Part shown: in pieces, positions 36,099 to 44,604 of the stretch
Position numbering within the stretch: the first letter of the stretch is position 1
How the letters are laid out: every line of letters starts with the position of its first letter
Assembly: GCA_964384215.1 (NCBI GenBank)
Contig: CAYLLB010000008.1
Span: 67,216-131,215 of the forward strand
From: JAJFUV01 sp964384215
GTDB lineage: Bacteria > Acidobacteriota > Terriglobia > Bryobacterales > Bryobacteraceae
Length of the DNA: 64,000 nt
Reading direction: 5' to 3'
Notes under the pieces: model-generated
What the model was told of the DNA's origin: nothing
Databases searched by the model: none
What the model saw: only the letters and a program-made list of their open reading frames with translations
Position numbers and translations under genes: made by a program

Positions 36099-37601
36099 CT
36101 ACACCCAGTGCGGCGCATTGGGGTATTCGATTGCCGCGCGCAAAAACGTGCGCGCACGCTCCGGACTCATCGAGGGATTGCGGAACTTCGAACCCATCAA
36201 GTCCGCTATGTTCTCGAAGCAGCGCGTGTTGCGGATCTGGCCGGCGAAGCGCTCGCGCCCCGGTCCGAGCGCCGTCAGGATGACATAGTCCGAGGTGTGG
36301 TCCGTGCTCATCCAGCCAATGCCGGTGTGATTCCCCACGGCCTGCCCCATGATGCCGGCGAGTTTGTCCAGCCGGGAGTTCAGGCACAGTTTCTTCGTGC
36401 CCGCCGCTGCCGCGCGCACGGCCTCAACCTCGTCGGAGCTGAACTCGAAACCGAACGCTTCGTGAGCTAAATCCTTGATCAGTGCGGCGTCCGGCTTGCC
36501 CTTCCCCATCAACTTCGGCTGGATCTGGCTGAAGGAACTCTTTGCGCGCGCCAGCGCCTTGAACCCGTTCGAGGGGCTGTTCCATTCCGCCCACTTCCCG
36601 CCGATGCCGGGGTTGGAATTGCCGTGGTCGGCAGTGATTACAAGTAACGTTTCCGGATGTCGCTCGGCGAACCGCAGGGCCACCTCGATGGCGTCGTCGA
36701 ACGCCAGCATCTCCCACATCTGGCTGGCGGCGTCGTTGCTATGCGCGGCGTGGTCCACGCGCCCGCCTTCCACCTGTAGCAGGAACCCCTTGGGCGAAGA
36801 TTCCAGCACTGCCAGCGCCGCAGTGGTCATCTCGGCCAGAGTGGGCACGGTCCGCTGCAACTCCGCACTATTGTTGCGATCCAGCGTGAACGGGATCATG
36901 CCCGGAGAGAACAGACCGACCAGCTTTTGAACGCCGCCAGCCTTGAGGCGAAGCAGTTCGTCACGTGACAAGATGGCTGTGAAGCCGTCTCCGCGGAACT
37001 GGCCCACAAGGTCGCGCTTGTCTTTCCGGGTGGATGCCTCGAAGAATTGGCGCCCTCCACCTAACACCACGTCCACGCGCTTCTGGTACTGCAACGCGAT
37101 TTCGTCCTCGCTGCCCCGGCTGCGTTGCACTGCCACGAAACCGGCCGGCGTGGCATGCGTCACCGTGGTAGTCGTCACCAGTCCCACTCTGCGGCCAGCG
37201 TCGCGGCTCACGTTCGCGATGGGCGTAAGCGCGGTGCCGTCCGGCAGCATATTCACCCAGCCGTTGAAGATCCGGGCGCCGGATCCCCAGCTCGAGGAAG
37301 CCGCCGACGAATCCGTCACCACCGAACTCAGCGACGCCATATCCATTAATCCGCGTGCCGCCTCCGGGCGGTCGATCAGCGCGCGCCACAGTACTCCTTT
37401 GCCCCGCACGACCCACGAAAACTGTTCCGCCATGGGCAGCACGCTGGGGCTCATGCCGTCAGCCACCATGAAGATGATGTTCTTCGGCCGGGCACCCGGC
37501 TTCGCTGCGGCGTGCAAAGCTTCGAGCGAGCCGGCCAAGGAGGCCAGCACACCCGCGCGTCCGAGAAACGCGCGACGCCCAATACTGCTTGTACTCTTCA
37601 T
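36099..37601 (-). CDS. Alkaline phosphatase family protein, Tat-exported
   Basis: 500 residues from the ATG at 37601, chosen because AAGGAG lies just upstream and MKSTSSIGRRAFLGRAGVLA is then a twin-arginine leader; the frame is open to 37643. Alkaline phosphatase landmarks are NIIFMVADGMSPS (metal ligand), the nucleophile region VVTDSSAASSSWGSG, VEGGRVDHAAHSND, VITADHGN and a late HTGIGWMSTDHT with metal-binding histidines. The enzyme should release phosphate from esters in the periplasm. It is followed after 23 bp by the PLP decarboxylase start; no functional link between them is obvious. Confidence 0.9.
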   Translation of the reverse strand: MKSTSSIGRRAFLGRAGVLASLAGSLEALHAAAKPGARPKNIIFMVADGMSPSVLPMAEQFSWVVRGKGVLWRALIDRPEAARGLMDMASLSSVVTDSSAASSSWGSGARIFNGWVNMLPDGTALTPIANVSRDAGRRVGLVTTTTVTHATPAGFVAVQRSRGSEDEIALQYQKRVDVVLGGGRQFFEASTRKDKRDLVGQFRGDGFTAILSRDELLRLKAGGVQKLVGLFSPGMIPFTLDRNNSAELQRTVPTLAEMTTAALAVLESSPKGFLLQVEGGRVDHAAHSNDAASQMWEMLAFDDAIEVALRFAERHPETLLVITADHGNSNPGIGGKWAEWNSPSNGFKALARAKSSFSQIQPKLMGKGKPDAALIKDLAHEAFGFEFSSDEVEAVRAAAAGTKKLCLNSRLDKLAGIMGQAVGNHTGIGWMSTDHTSDYVILTALGPGRERFAGQIRNTRCFENIADLMGSKFRNPSMSPERARTFLRAAIEYPNAPHWV

Positions 37602-37725
37602 CCAATCAGCTCCTTCTGCTACGGGGGCTTCCCGTGCAGGCATCTAACTTTCAGTTTCTCTGATCGGGCCAGCCCGCGCAAACGTCCGGCGGGACTTGTT
37701 ACTGTGAAATATTATTCGTTCACGC

Positions 37726-38538
37726 ATGAGTAGAAAAGAAGTAGAACCGCATCCTATTGGCGTTTTTGATTCGGGCGTCGGGGGGCTCACCGTCCTCAAG
37801 GCGCTGCACGAGAAACTCCCCGGCAGGGATTTTCTCTATGTCGGCGACACCGCGCGCGTGCCATACGGCCGCAAGCCGCGAGAAATGGTGGAGCAGTTTG
37901 CCTGGGAGATCACTCGGTTCCTCATGGACAAGGGCGCGGCCGCCGTCGTCATCGCTTGCAACACCGCTTCGGCTGCCTCGCTTCCGCGCCTTGCCGACGA
38001 GATGCCGATTCCTATCTGGGGTGTCGTGGAGCCGGGCGTGAACGCCGCCTGTCAACTGACGCGCACCGGGCACGTCGGTGTCATTGGCACGCGGGGCACC
38101 ATCGACAGCGGCGCGTACCAGGACCGATTGCGAGCGCGTGGACTGGACGTTTGGGCGCAGGCCTGTCCGTTGTTCGTGCACCTGGTGGAGGAGGGCCTGG
38201 CGGAATCGGAGGAAGCCGAACTGCTTGCGCACCATTATCTGAATGGCCACCCGCCCATCGACACCCTGATTCTCGGCTGCACACACTACCCGGTTCTGGA
38301 AAACGTCATCCGGCGCGTGGTGGGGCCGGAGACAGCTATCGTATCGAGCGCGGAAGCCGTCGCCTCCATGGTTAGGGAGGCCATGGGCGCGGCGCCCATC
38401 GCGCCTGGCCAAGAACCCGGCAAGGTGACACATTTCGTCACCGGCGACGCGGCATCCTATCGCCACACCGCACACCAGATCGGCGGCGTCGAGGGCGAAA
38501 TCGTCAAGGTCGATTCGCTGGCGCCTGCCGTAGCGTGA
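37726..38538 (+). CDS. murI: Glutamate racemase
   Basis: 270 residues. Signatures are IGVFDSGVGGLTVLK at the N-terminus, the two catalytic cysteines C78 (ACNTAS) and C185 (GCTHYP), and GDTARVPYG. The enzyme converts L- to D-glutamate for peptidoglycan synthesis in the cytoplasm. Length is typical. It is divergent from the alkaline phosphatase gene with about 124 bp between starts, and its stop lies 24 bp before that of the convergent ACT-domain gene. Confidence 0.95.
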   Translation: MSRKEVEPHPIGVFDSGVGGLTVLKALHEKLPGRDFLYVGDTARVPYGRKPREMVEQFAWEITRFLMDKGAAAVVIACNTASAASLPRLADEMPIPIWGVVEPGVNAACQLTRTGHVGVIGTRGTIDSGAYQDRLRARGLDVWAQACPLFVHLVEEGLAESEEAELLAHHYLNGHPPIDTLILGCTHYPVLENVIRRVVGPETAIVSSAEAVASMVREAMGAAPIAPGQEPGKVTHFVTGDAASYRHTAHQIGGVEGEIVKVDSLAPAVA

Positions 38539-38562
38539 GATTTGAAAACCGCGGCCAGTATG

Positions 38563-38976
38563 TTAGATGCCCAGGGCCTTGGCCGCTTTGCGCACGTCCT
38601 TGGGGTCCACTTGCAGGAACATGCCAAAGCAGCCGCAGCCGGCGCTGGTGGCCTGCACCGCGTGCACGTTGATCTTGGCGGCGGAGAGTTTTTCTAGCAC
38701 TTCCCCTGCGGCTCCAACTTTGTCCTCTCCCTGCACCAGGAAGCCTGTCTGCTTCTTTCCGGCTTTGATCTTGGCTTTCCGGGCTGCGGCGGTGAACGCC
38801 TTCCCCTCGGCAGGAACGATATCCACCTGCGCCTTGCCGGCGCCCTTCGGATAGCCCCACAAGCCAATGAGGTTAACACCGGCGTCGCTCAACATCTTCA
38901 ACAGGCATGCACCCTCACCGGGCTTGTTCGGGACGATGATCGAGTAATACTCAACTTTCGAGATCTGCTGTGCCAT
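38563..38976 (-). CDS. Small ACT-domain-like protein
   Basis: 137 residues, preceded by a strong ribosome site (AAGGAGG). The N-terminal half IIVPNKPGEGACLLKMLSDAGVNLIGLWG has the beta-alpha-beta pattern of ACT domains, and a second related unit is suggested by GAAGEVLEKLSAAKINVHAVQATSAGCG. It may be a stand-alone regulatory sensor of an amino acid or another small molecule. It starts 41 bp from the divergent transketolase gene. Specific ligand is unknown. Confidence 0.75.
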   Translation of the reverse strand: MAQQISKVEYYSIIVPNKPGEGACLLKMLSDAGVNLIGLWGYPKGAGKAQVDIVPAEGKAFTAAARKAKIKAGKKQTGFLVQGEDKVGAAGEVLEKLSAAKINVHAVQATSAGCGCFGMFLQVDPKDVRKAAKALGI

Positions 38977-39017
38977 GGTGTCCTCCTTACGCTATGGTAC
39001 ATTGATGTTTTACCCCG

Positions 39018-39839
39018 ATGAAGCAGACCAAGAATCCTTCTGAATTGCAGGAAATCTGCAAGCGCGTCCGTCGTCACGTCATTGAGATGACTGGCGCCGC
39101 CAAGTCCGGCCACCCCGGCGGCTCTCTCTCTGCCGCTGAGATCGTTGTGACGCTTTTCTATGACGTGATGAAGCACGATCCGGCCCGCCCGCAGTGGGAG
39201 GACCGCGACCGCTTCATCCTCTCCAAAGGTCACGCCTGCCCGGTGCTTTACAGCGTGATGGCCGAATGCGGCTACACGCCGCTCGACCAGCTCAACACGC
39301 TGCGCAAGCTCGGATCCATCTACCAAGGCCATCCGGACCGCCGGTTCATCCCTGCGCTGGAGAGCTCGACCGGAAGCCTGGGCCAGGGCCTTTCGATAGG
39401 TCTCGGCATGGGCTTGGCGGCGAAGCTGGACGGGAAGGACTTCCGCACTTATGTTCTGCTGGGGGACGGCGAGATCCAGGAAGGCCAGATCTGGGAAGCG
39501 GCCATGTTCGCCTCGTTCCATGAGGTAGATAACGTGGTCGCCATCGTCGACTACAACCGGATCCAGCTCGACGGCTTTGTGAAGGACATCATGGAACTGG
39601 AGCCGCTGGCGGACAAGTGGCGCGCGTTCGGCTGGCACGTGATCGAAGCGAACGGTCACGACATTCCGGCCTTGCAGGCGGCCTTCGCCGAGGCGTCGAC
39701 AGTCAAGGGCAAGCCCACCGTGATCATCGCGCACACCATCAAGGGCAAGGGCGTCTCCTTCATGGAGAACAATCCCAAATATCATGGCGTCGCGCCGTCG
39801 GCAGAGGAAGTCGCGGCAGCGCTGAAGGAGCTCCAATAA
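39018..39839 (+). CDS. Transketolase, N-terminal subunit
   Basis: 273 residues. Thiamine diphosphate-binding features are visible: SGHPGGSLSAAEIV, GHACPVLYS, SSTGSLGQGLSIGLGMGLA, LLGDGEIQEGQIWEAAMFA and YNRIQLDG. This is the N-terminal half of transketolase encoded as a separate chain, an arrangement common in many non-enteric bacteria. It moves two-carbon units between sugar phosphates in the pentose phosphate pathway. The stop overlaps the start of the second subunit (TAATG), so the two subunits are translationally coupled. Confidence 0.93.
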   Translation: MKQTKNPSELQEICKRVRRHVIEMTGAAKSGHPGGSLSAAEIVVTLFYDVMKHDPARPQWEDRDRFILSKGHACPVLYSVMAECGYTPLDQLNTLRKLGSIYQGHPDRRFIPALESSTGSLGQGLSIGLGMGLAAKLDGKDFRTYVLLGDGEIQEGQIWEAAMFASFHEVDNVVAIVDYNRIQLDGFVKDIMELEPLADKWRAFGWHVIEANGHDIPALQAAFAEASTVKGKPTVIIAHTIKGKGVSFMENNPKYHGVAPSAEEVAAALKELQ

Positions 39840-40804
39840 TGGCGGCCAAAACAAAGTTCGAACTGAAGATGGGAATGTCCACCCGCGAAGCGTTCGGGAA
39901 GACGCTGGTCGAGGTGGGGAAGAAGAACCCGAACGTGGTGGCTTTGGACGCCGACCTGTCCAAGTCCACCATGACGCACTGGTTCGCCAAGGAGTTTCCG
40001 GACCGCTTTTTCGAATGCGGCATTGCGGAAGCTAACATGGTGTCGATCGCGGGCGGCTTGGCGGCGGCGGGCAAGATTCCGTTTGCGGCCAGCTTCTCGT
40101 GTTTCCTGCTGAACAAGACCTTCGAGCAGTTGCGCGTCTCGGCGGCCTACCCCGGCTTCAACGTCAAGGTTGTCGGCACGCACAGCGGTATTTCGATCGG
40201 CGAAGACGGCCCTTCGCAAATGAGCGTCGAGGAGATCAGCTTGGCCTGCTCGCTGCCGGGTTTCGTTGTGCTGGCTCCGGCTGACGAAGTGGCCACCGCG
40301 GCGCTGGTGGAAGCCGCCGCCGAACACGTCGGGCCGGTGTTCCTGCGCGCCGGGCGTCCCAAGGTCCCGGTAGTCTACACCCCGGGGCAGAAGTTCGAGA
40401 TCGGAAAAGCCGTCGAGTTGATCGAGGGTGGCGACGTGACGCTCATCGCCAACGGCATGATGGTGGCGGAGGCGATCCGCGCGGCAGACCTGTTGGACGC
40501 CGAAGGCGTCTCGGCCCGCGTGATCGACATTCACACCGTGAAGCCGCTCGACCGCGAAGCGATCGCCAAGGCGGCGTCGGAAACCGGCGCGATCGTCGTC
40601 GCCGAAGAACACCTCGCCGACGCCGGTCTGGGCGTACGCGTGGCACAGGTAGTGACCGAAACGGCGCCGTGCGCAATGGAATTCGTCGGCGTCCGCGACA
40701 CCTATGCCGAATCCGGCTCGACCGACGGCCTGCTGGACAAGTATGGCCTGCGGGGCGGCGACATCGCCGCCGCCGCGCGCCGCGCACTGGCTCGCAAGCG
40801 CTAA
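39839..40804 (+). CDS. Transketolase, C-terminal subunit
   Basis: 321 residues from the ATG at 39839 that overlaps the preceding TAA. It holds the pyrimidine-binding and C-terminal transketolase domains: STREAFGKTLVEVGKKNPNVVALDADLSKST, FFECGIAEANMVSIAGGLAAAG, GTHSGISIGEDGPSQMSVEEI, and the C-terminal TLIANGMMVAEAI and ARVIDIHTVKPLD. It forms the heteromeric enzyme with the 39018-39839 product. The frame is open further upstream to 39617 but that region is coding in the other frame. A histidine kinase gene starts 22 bp after the stop. Confidence 0.93.
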   Translation: MAAKTKFELKMGMSTREAFGKTLVEVGKKNPNVVALDADLSKSTMTHWFAKEFPDRFFECGIAEANMVSIAGGLAAAGKIPFAASFSCFLLNKTFEQLRVSAAYPGFNVKVVGTHSGISIGEDGPSQMSVEEISLACSLPGFVVLAPADEVATAALVEAAAEHVGPVFLRAGRPKVPVVYTPGQKFEIGKAVELIEGGDVTLIANGMMVAEAIRAADLLDAEGVSARVIDIHTVKPLDREAIAKAASETGAIVVAEEHLADAGLGVRVAQVVTETAPCAMEFVGVRDTYAESGSTDGLLDKYGLRGGDIAAAARRALARKR

Positions 40805-40826
40805 GAGGAACGAGCGGAAACTATCC

Positions 40827-41531
40827 GTGCAGCGTCCTGCCCGAACGGCGGCTGACAAGCTCCTCAAGTTGCTTCAAGAGGAGGAAGAGGTGCGCAACCG
40901 CACCTCGCGCGTCCTCCACGACGAGGTTAGTCAGGTGCTGAGCGCCGTCGGCTTGCAGCTTGACGTGTTGCGGATGGACTTCGCCGAGAGCCATCCGGAA
41001 GTGGCCGAGCGCACCGCTGAGATACAGCAGTTGCTCGAAAAGGCTATTGATGAGGTGCGCGACCTGAGCCGGGACCTGGATCCGTCCATGGTCGAGCGCG
41101 CGGGACTCAACTCGGCGCTCAACCGGCTGGTGGGGCGTGTTCGCGAAACCGCCGGCGTTTCCGTGAGGCTGCTGATGGACCCCGCGGCGCGCGTAACGGG
41201 GGAAGCCGCGGACGCTCTCTACCGGATTGCCGAACAGGCGCTCGATAACTCAATCCGGCACGCATGCGGCGCGCCGGTCGAGATCCTGTTACGCCCCAGC
41301 CGCCTGGGCGTGGTCCTGGAGATTCGCGATGAGGGCGACGGCTTCGACGTGGACCAGGCCAGATCGACCTCACCCGGCTTGGGTCTGATCCTGATGGAGT
41401 ATCAGGCCTTGCGCGCCGGCCTGGATTTGTCGGTTACAAGCGCACCGGGAAAGGGTACAATTGTGAAGGCCGTTTTTAGGGCCTCGGAGGGCATCCCGGT
41501 CCCTCCGGGAAGCTCTGCGGCGCCGCACTAA
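40827..41531 (+). CDS. Soluble HisKA_3-type sensor histidine kinase
   Basis: 234 residues from a GTG at 40827; the upstream open frame is inside the transketolase gene. The phospho-acceptor helix RTSRVLHDEVSQVLSAVGLQLD is the HisKA_3 (NarX/DesK) motif. The HATPase domain shows ALDNSIRHA (N box), RDEGDGFD (G1) and SPGLGLILME (G2). No membrane span or sensor domain is present. It lies 1 bp before a NarL-type regulator, its evident partner, and directly behind the transketolase genes, so it might share their transcript. Confidence 0.88.
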   Translation: MQRPARTAADKLLKLLQEEEEVRNRTSRVLHDEVSQVLSAVGLQLDVLRMDFAESHPEVAERTAEIQQLLEKAIDEVRDLSRDLDPSMVERAGLNSALNRLVGRVRETAGVSVRLLMDPAARVTGEAADALYRIAEQALDNSIRHACGAPVEILLRPSRLGVVLEIRDEGDGFDVDQARSTSPGLGLILMEYQALRAGLDLSVTSAPGKGTIVKAVFRASEGIPVPPGSSAAPH

Positions 41532-41532
41532 C

Positions 41533-42216
41533 ATGCCCTATAGCATCTTGCTGGTTGACGACCATAAGATCATGCGCGACGGGATCAAGGCGATCCTGAG
41601 ACGCGGTGAGGAGTTCCATGTCGCCGGCGAGGCTGAGAACGGCGTGGACGCGGTGCAGTTAGCCCGCAAGAGCATGCCCGACATCGTCCTGATGGACATC
41701 GGATTGCCCGGCTTGAACGGCATTGAAGCCACTACCGAAATCCTGCGCCATTGTCCGCACACCAAGGTTATCATCCTGTCGATGTACGACGATGAGAATT
41801 CCGTGGTGGGGGCGATACGCTCTGGGGCCCGTGCCTTCGTGCTCAAGAAGGCTTCCGACGCCGATTTGTTGGACGCACTGCGCACCGTGGCCAAGGGCGG
41901 CAGCTACCTCAGCCCGCAGGTTTCCGACCGGCTGTTGAATCGGATACAGCGCGGCGATCTGGACTCCAAGGCTGTGCCGTCGGTTCTCGAAAAACTCTCT
42001 CCTCACGAACTGCAGGTGCTGCGCCTGGTGGCTGAGGGAAAGACGAGCAAGGAAATCGCCGTTGTGCTGGACCTGGGCCTCCAAACGGTTCGCAGCTATC
42101 GCAAGACGATGATGAAGAAGCTGAGCGTCAACAACGTCGCCGGGTTGACGCAACTGGCGCTCTCCGCAGGCATCACGCGGTTCCCCACGCCCGATCTGGC
42201 TGAGAAGATTCCGTAG
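41533..42216 (+). CDS. NarL/LuxR-family response regulator
   Basis: 227 residues. The receiver domain has VDDHKIM (8-14), phospho-acceptor D55 in IVLMDIGLPG and K105 in FVLKKA. The C-terminal GerE-type helix-turn-helix reads LSPHELQVLRLVAEGKTSKEIA and LGLQTVRSYRKTMMKKLSV. It is a DNA-binding transcription regulator and the partner of the kinase just upstream. Target genes cannot be told from the sequence; the PaaK-like gene 27 bp downstream may be co-transcribed. Confidence 0.92.
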   Translation: MPYSILLVDDHKIMRDGIKAILRRGEEFHVAGEAENGVDAVQLARKSMPDIVLMDIGLPGLNGIEATTEILRHCPHTKVIILSMYDDENSVVGAIRSGARAFVLKKASDADLLDALRTVAKGGSYLSPQVSDRLLNRIQRGDLDSKAVPSVLEKLSPHELQVLRLVAEGKTSKEIAVVLDLGLQTVRSYRKTMMKKLSVNNVAGLTQLALSAGITRFPTPDLAEKIP

Positions 42217-42243
42217 CCCGCCGCACTCTCTCATAGATCACCA

Positions 42244-43107
42244 ATGAGCGCGACTATGGAGTGTGCCACCCCCCTGTACACCTCCGCCTCCGGCGCGAGG
42301 TTGAAGCAATTGTCGGATGTACTGGCTTCCGCGGCCCGCACGGCTTATTACGGCCCGTGGATCGAGCGCGCGGGCGTGGCCGAACCATCTCGAATTGCGG
42401 AGATCGATTCCGCCAGGCAGGTGTTGGCGCAATTGCCGCGCTCGGAATTGACAGACATCCTGGAGGATTTCGAGCGACTCCGAAACCCCGCGGGGCGCCG
42501 CCCCGAGCCTCGGGATCTGCACTATCCGCTGGCCCCCCCGCCACGGATCGCGGTGCTGGCGCCCGGTTTTCGCGAAACGCGTTCGGTCCGGTTGTTCCCT
42601 GACAACTGGAGCCGGAAGCTGAGGCATTTCCGGCCCAACTCCATCGCCGCCCCGGCCGGTGTGCTGCGTGCGCTGGCGCTCTCGGTGCGCGAAGGCCGAG
42701 TCGACCTGCAGCCGCTCACGCACGCCGTGATCGTCTTCACCGGAATCGAGCACGGGGTGCTCCGGCAAACCGACCGCGACTTGTTCTGGCAAGTCTTCCA
42801 GGTGCCGCTGTTCGAGCAACTGCGAGGTCTGGGAGGCGAATTGCTCGCCGAGGAGTGCGAGGCGCACCACGGGCTTCACATCCGCGATGAAGACTGCCTG
42901 CTGGAACTGGAACCGATGCAATCCGGCTTCGAATTGGTGTACACCTCGCTGACCAGTCTGGAGTATCCGCTGGTGCGGTTGGCCACCGGCCTGGCGGCCG
43001 ACCTTCACGATATTCCCTGCGGCTGCGGCGAACATATTCCCCGCCTTACTGGAATACGCCGTCTGCCCCGCCGCAAGAGTTGCTCGATGGTAGCGGCCGC
43101 CGGCTGA
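42244..43107 (+). CDS. PaaK/F390-synthetase C-terminal-like protein lacking an evident ATP-binding core
   Basis: 287 residues. The second half closely follows the C-terminal half of phenylacetate-CoA-ligase-like adenylating proteins: a long helix FWQVFQVPLFEQLRGLGGELLAEECEAHHGLHI, then ELVYTSLTSLEYPLVRLATGLAADLHDIPCGCGEHIPRL, equivalent to the usual TxLTxxxxPLIRYxTGD and CxCG blocks. The phosphate-binding loop rich in Ser/Thr/Gly and the first half of the adenylation domain are not visible; the aspartate of the tGD motif is replaced (ATGLA). It is therefore either a degenerate, non-catalytic relative or a specialised domain. The following gene is tRNA-Leu. Confidence 0.6.
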   Translation: MSATMECATPLYTSASGARLKQLSDVLASAARTAYYGPWIERAGVAEPSRIAEIDSARQVLAQLPRSELTDILEDFERLRNPAGRRPEPRDLHYPLAPPPRIAVLAPGFRETRSVRLFPDNWSRKLRHFRPNSIAAPAGVLRALALSVREGRVDLQPLTHAVIVFTGIEHGVLRQTDRDLFWQVFQVPLFEQLRGLGGELLAEECEAHHGLHIRDEDCLLELEPMQSGFELVYTSLTSLEYPLVRLATGLAADLHDIPCGCGEHIPRLTGIRRLPRRKSCSMVAAAG

Positions 43108-43165
43108 GTGCCACGCGAAGCCTGTTCCGGCGAGTGCTAAAATCGTCTCTGAAGTCCATCCGCGT

Positions 43166-43252
43166 GCGGACGTGGCGAAATTGGCAGACGCGCTGGATTT
43201 AGGTTCCAGTTCCCGCGAGGGAGTGAAGGTTCAAGTCCTTTCGTCCGCACCA
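43166..43252 (+). tRNA. tRNA-Leu (UAG anticodon)
   Basis: 87 nt including an encoded CCA. The acceptor arm GCGGACG pairs with CGTCCGC; the D arm has GGCGAAATTGGCAGACGC; the anticodon loop TTTAGGT is closed by CTGGA/TCCAG; a long class II variable arm (CCCGCGAGGG) follows, and the T arm AAGG-TTCAAGT-CCTT is close to consensus. The anticodon UAG reads leucine CUN codons. Confidence 0.96.
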
Positions 43253-43344
43253 CATTCCGGCACCACCTTGCAGCTCACCGATTGCTCCCAGTTGCTCCTT
43301 GTGTTAGGCTGAGTCTGCCTTCGGGAAACCCAGGGAGGCGGTGG

Positions 43345-44604
43345 ATGGATACTCGCGTCAACCTCATGGCGGCTGGGATTATCGCTGGGTTCATCCTCCT
43401 GGCTGCGGGGTCGTTACTGGTTGGCTGGCTGCACGCCAGGCGCCTGGACCAGTTCCCGACCTTGTTCCCGGCGTTCTTCGGCCTGATCGCCGCGGCAGTA
43501 TTGGCGATGCTGTACATGTCGATGACGGACCGCCGCGGCATCGTCTTCTTCGGCGTGTTTGTGGGTCTCATCCTGCTGCCTTGGGTGGCCGCCCTGTTCA
43601 TCTTCGGACCGGATGCTTGGAAATATTCCGAGCGAGCGGGCGATGCGCCACTCACCGAGGAGGCTGCCCCTGCCATCAACGACATCGCGGCGGGTATCGT
43701 AGACGCTGTGGAGGCCACCCTCGCCAACTACTCTGACGGCACCTCCGTCTCCACGATCCGGTACACCGAACCCGCCGTCGCGGCGGCGCGGATGAAGGCT
43801 GAATACGGCGGCACGTTGCCTCCTTTCACGCAGGTCGCCGGCCGCTCAGGTGTGCTGGTCGAAGGCGGGGGCATCGCCTTGTTCCGGTTTCAGGACGGCG
43901 CGCGGCTGGTTTGCGTCACCGGCGCGAACCGGACCGCGCTGGAACGACGGCTGAAGAGGCCCTTGCCGGGAGCGCCGCAAGAAGCCGGACCAGTGAAACC
44001 CACTCAGAAGTCCACCGTGGCGGCGGTGATCGGCGGCGTATTGGTTTACACCGTGTTCGTCGCGTGGGTCTTTGTGCGGCTGTCGACATGGGCCGCCAGT
44101 TCCCGGCCTGTGGCGGGTGTGGAGCCGCTGCCAGCCGAGGCACTACGGGATAGACTACTCGACATCGCTCGCCAGGATGTCCCGTTCACGGTCAGGCAGG
44201 GTGACCGGCCCGATGAATTGATCGCAGAATGGCGCTATGCGGATGCGAACTGGCTTGACCAGATGAGCGCGCACAAGTTGAAGCGGCTGATCCGTTATCG
44301 CCTGCGTCTGGACCCGGCGCATCGGATTGTCCGAGCGCTGGAGTACCGCACTGCATTCGACGCCACCGCCGGCTTCGGCGGGGCGAGCCTCAGCTACGAG
44401 GCTCAGCGAGGCATCACGTTCTTCGAGGTTCAGCACAATACTCTCCTCGGGCTGCAAATGAAGAATGGGCGCATCACACCCGAAGTGAGCTACTCCTGGC
44501 ACTTCAGTGTGGACGAACTGCGTAATCCTCTGATTCAAACTGTCACCGGCGGCGGCTGGACCTGGCGTCAGGTTATGCTGGACGCGCCCTGGCTCACCGG
44601 ATGA
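43345..44604 (+). CDS. Uncharacterised membrane protein
   Basis: 419 residues from the ATG at 43345, preferred because GGGAGG lies 7 bp upstream; the frame opens at 43282. Three transmembrane helices are near the N-terminus (AAGIIAGFILLAAGSLLVGW, FFGLIAAAVLAMLYM, GIVFFGVFVGLILLPWVAALF) and one lies around residue 235 (TVAAVIGGVLVYTVFVAWVF). The loop between them and the C-terminal 170 residues are soluble and of unknown family. It ends with an ATGA overlap with the serpin gene, so the two are probably co-translated; a joint role at the envelope is possible but unproven. Confidence 0.7.
   Translation: MDTRVNLMAAGIIAGFILLAAGSLLVGWLHARRLDQFPTLFPAFFGLIAAAVLAMLYMSMTDRRGIVFFGVFVGLILLPWVAALFIFGPDAWKYSERAGDAPLTEEAAPAINDIAAGIVDAVEATLANYSDGTSVSTIRYTEPAVAAARMKAEYGGTLPPFTQVAGRSGVLVEGGGIALFRFQDGARLVCVTGANRTALERRLKRPLPGAPQEAGPVKPTQKSTVAAVIGGVLVYTVFVAWVFVRLSTWAASSRPVAGVEPLPAEALRDRLLDIARQDVPFTVRQGDRPDELIAEWRYADANWLDQMSAHKLKRLIRYRLRLDPAHRIVRALEYRTAFDATAGFGGASLSYEAQRGITFFEVQHNTLLGLQMKNGRITPEVSYSWHFSVDELRNPLIQTVTGGGWTWRQVMLDAPWLTG

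Noticed and set aside
39617..39838. Upstream extension of the transketolase C-terminal subunit
   Set aside because: The segment is the other frame of the N-terminal subunit gene; the TAATG overlap gives the natural start.
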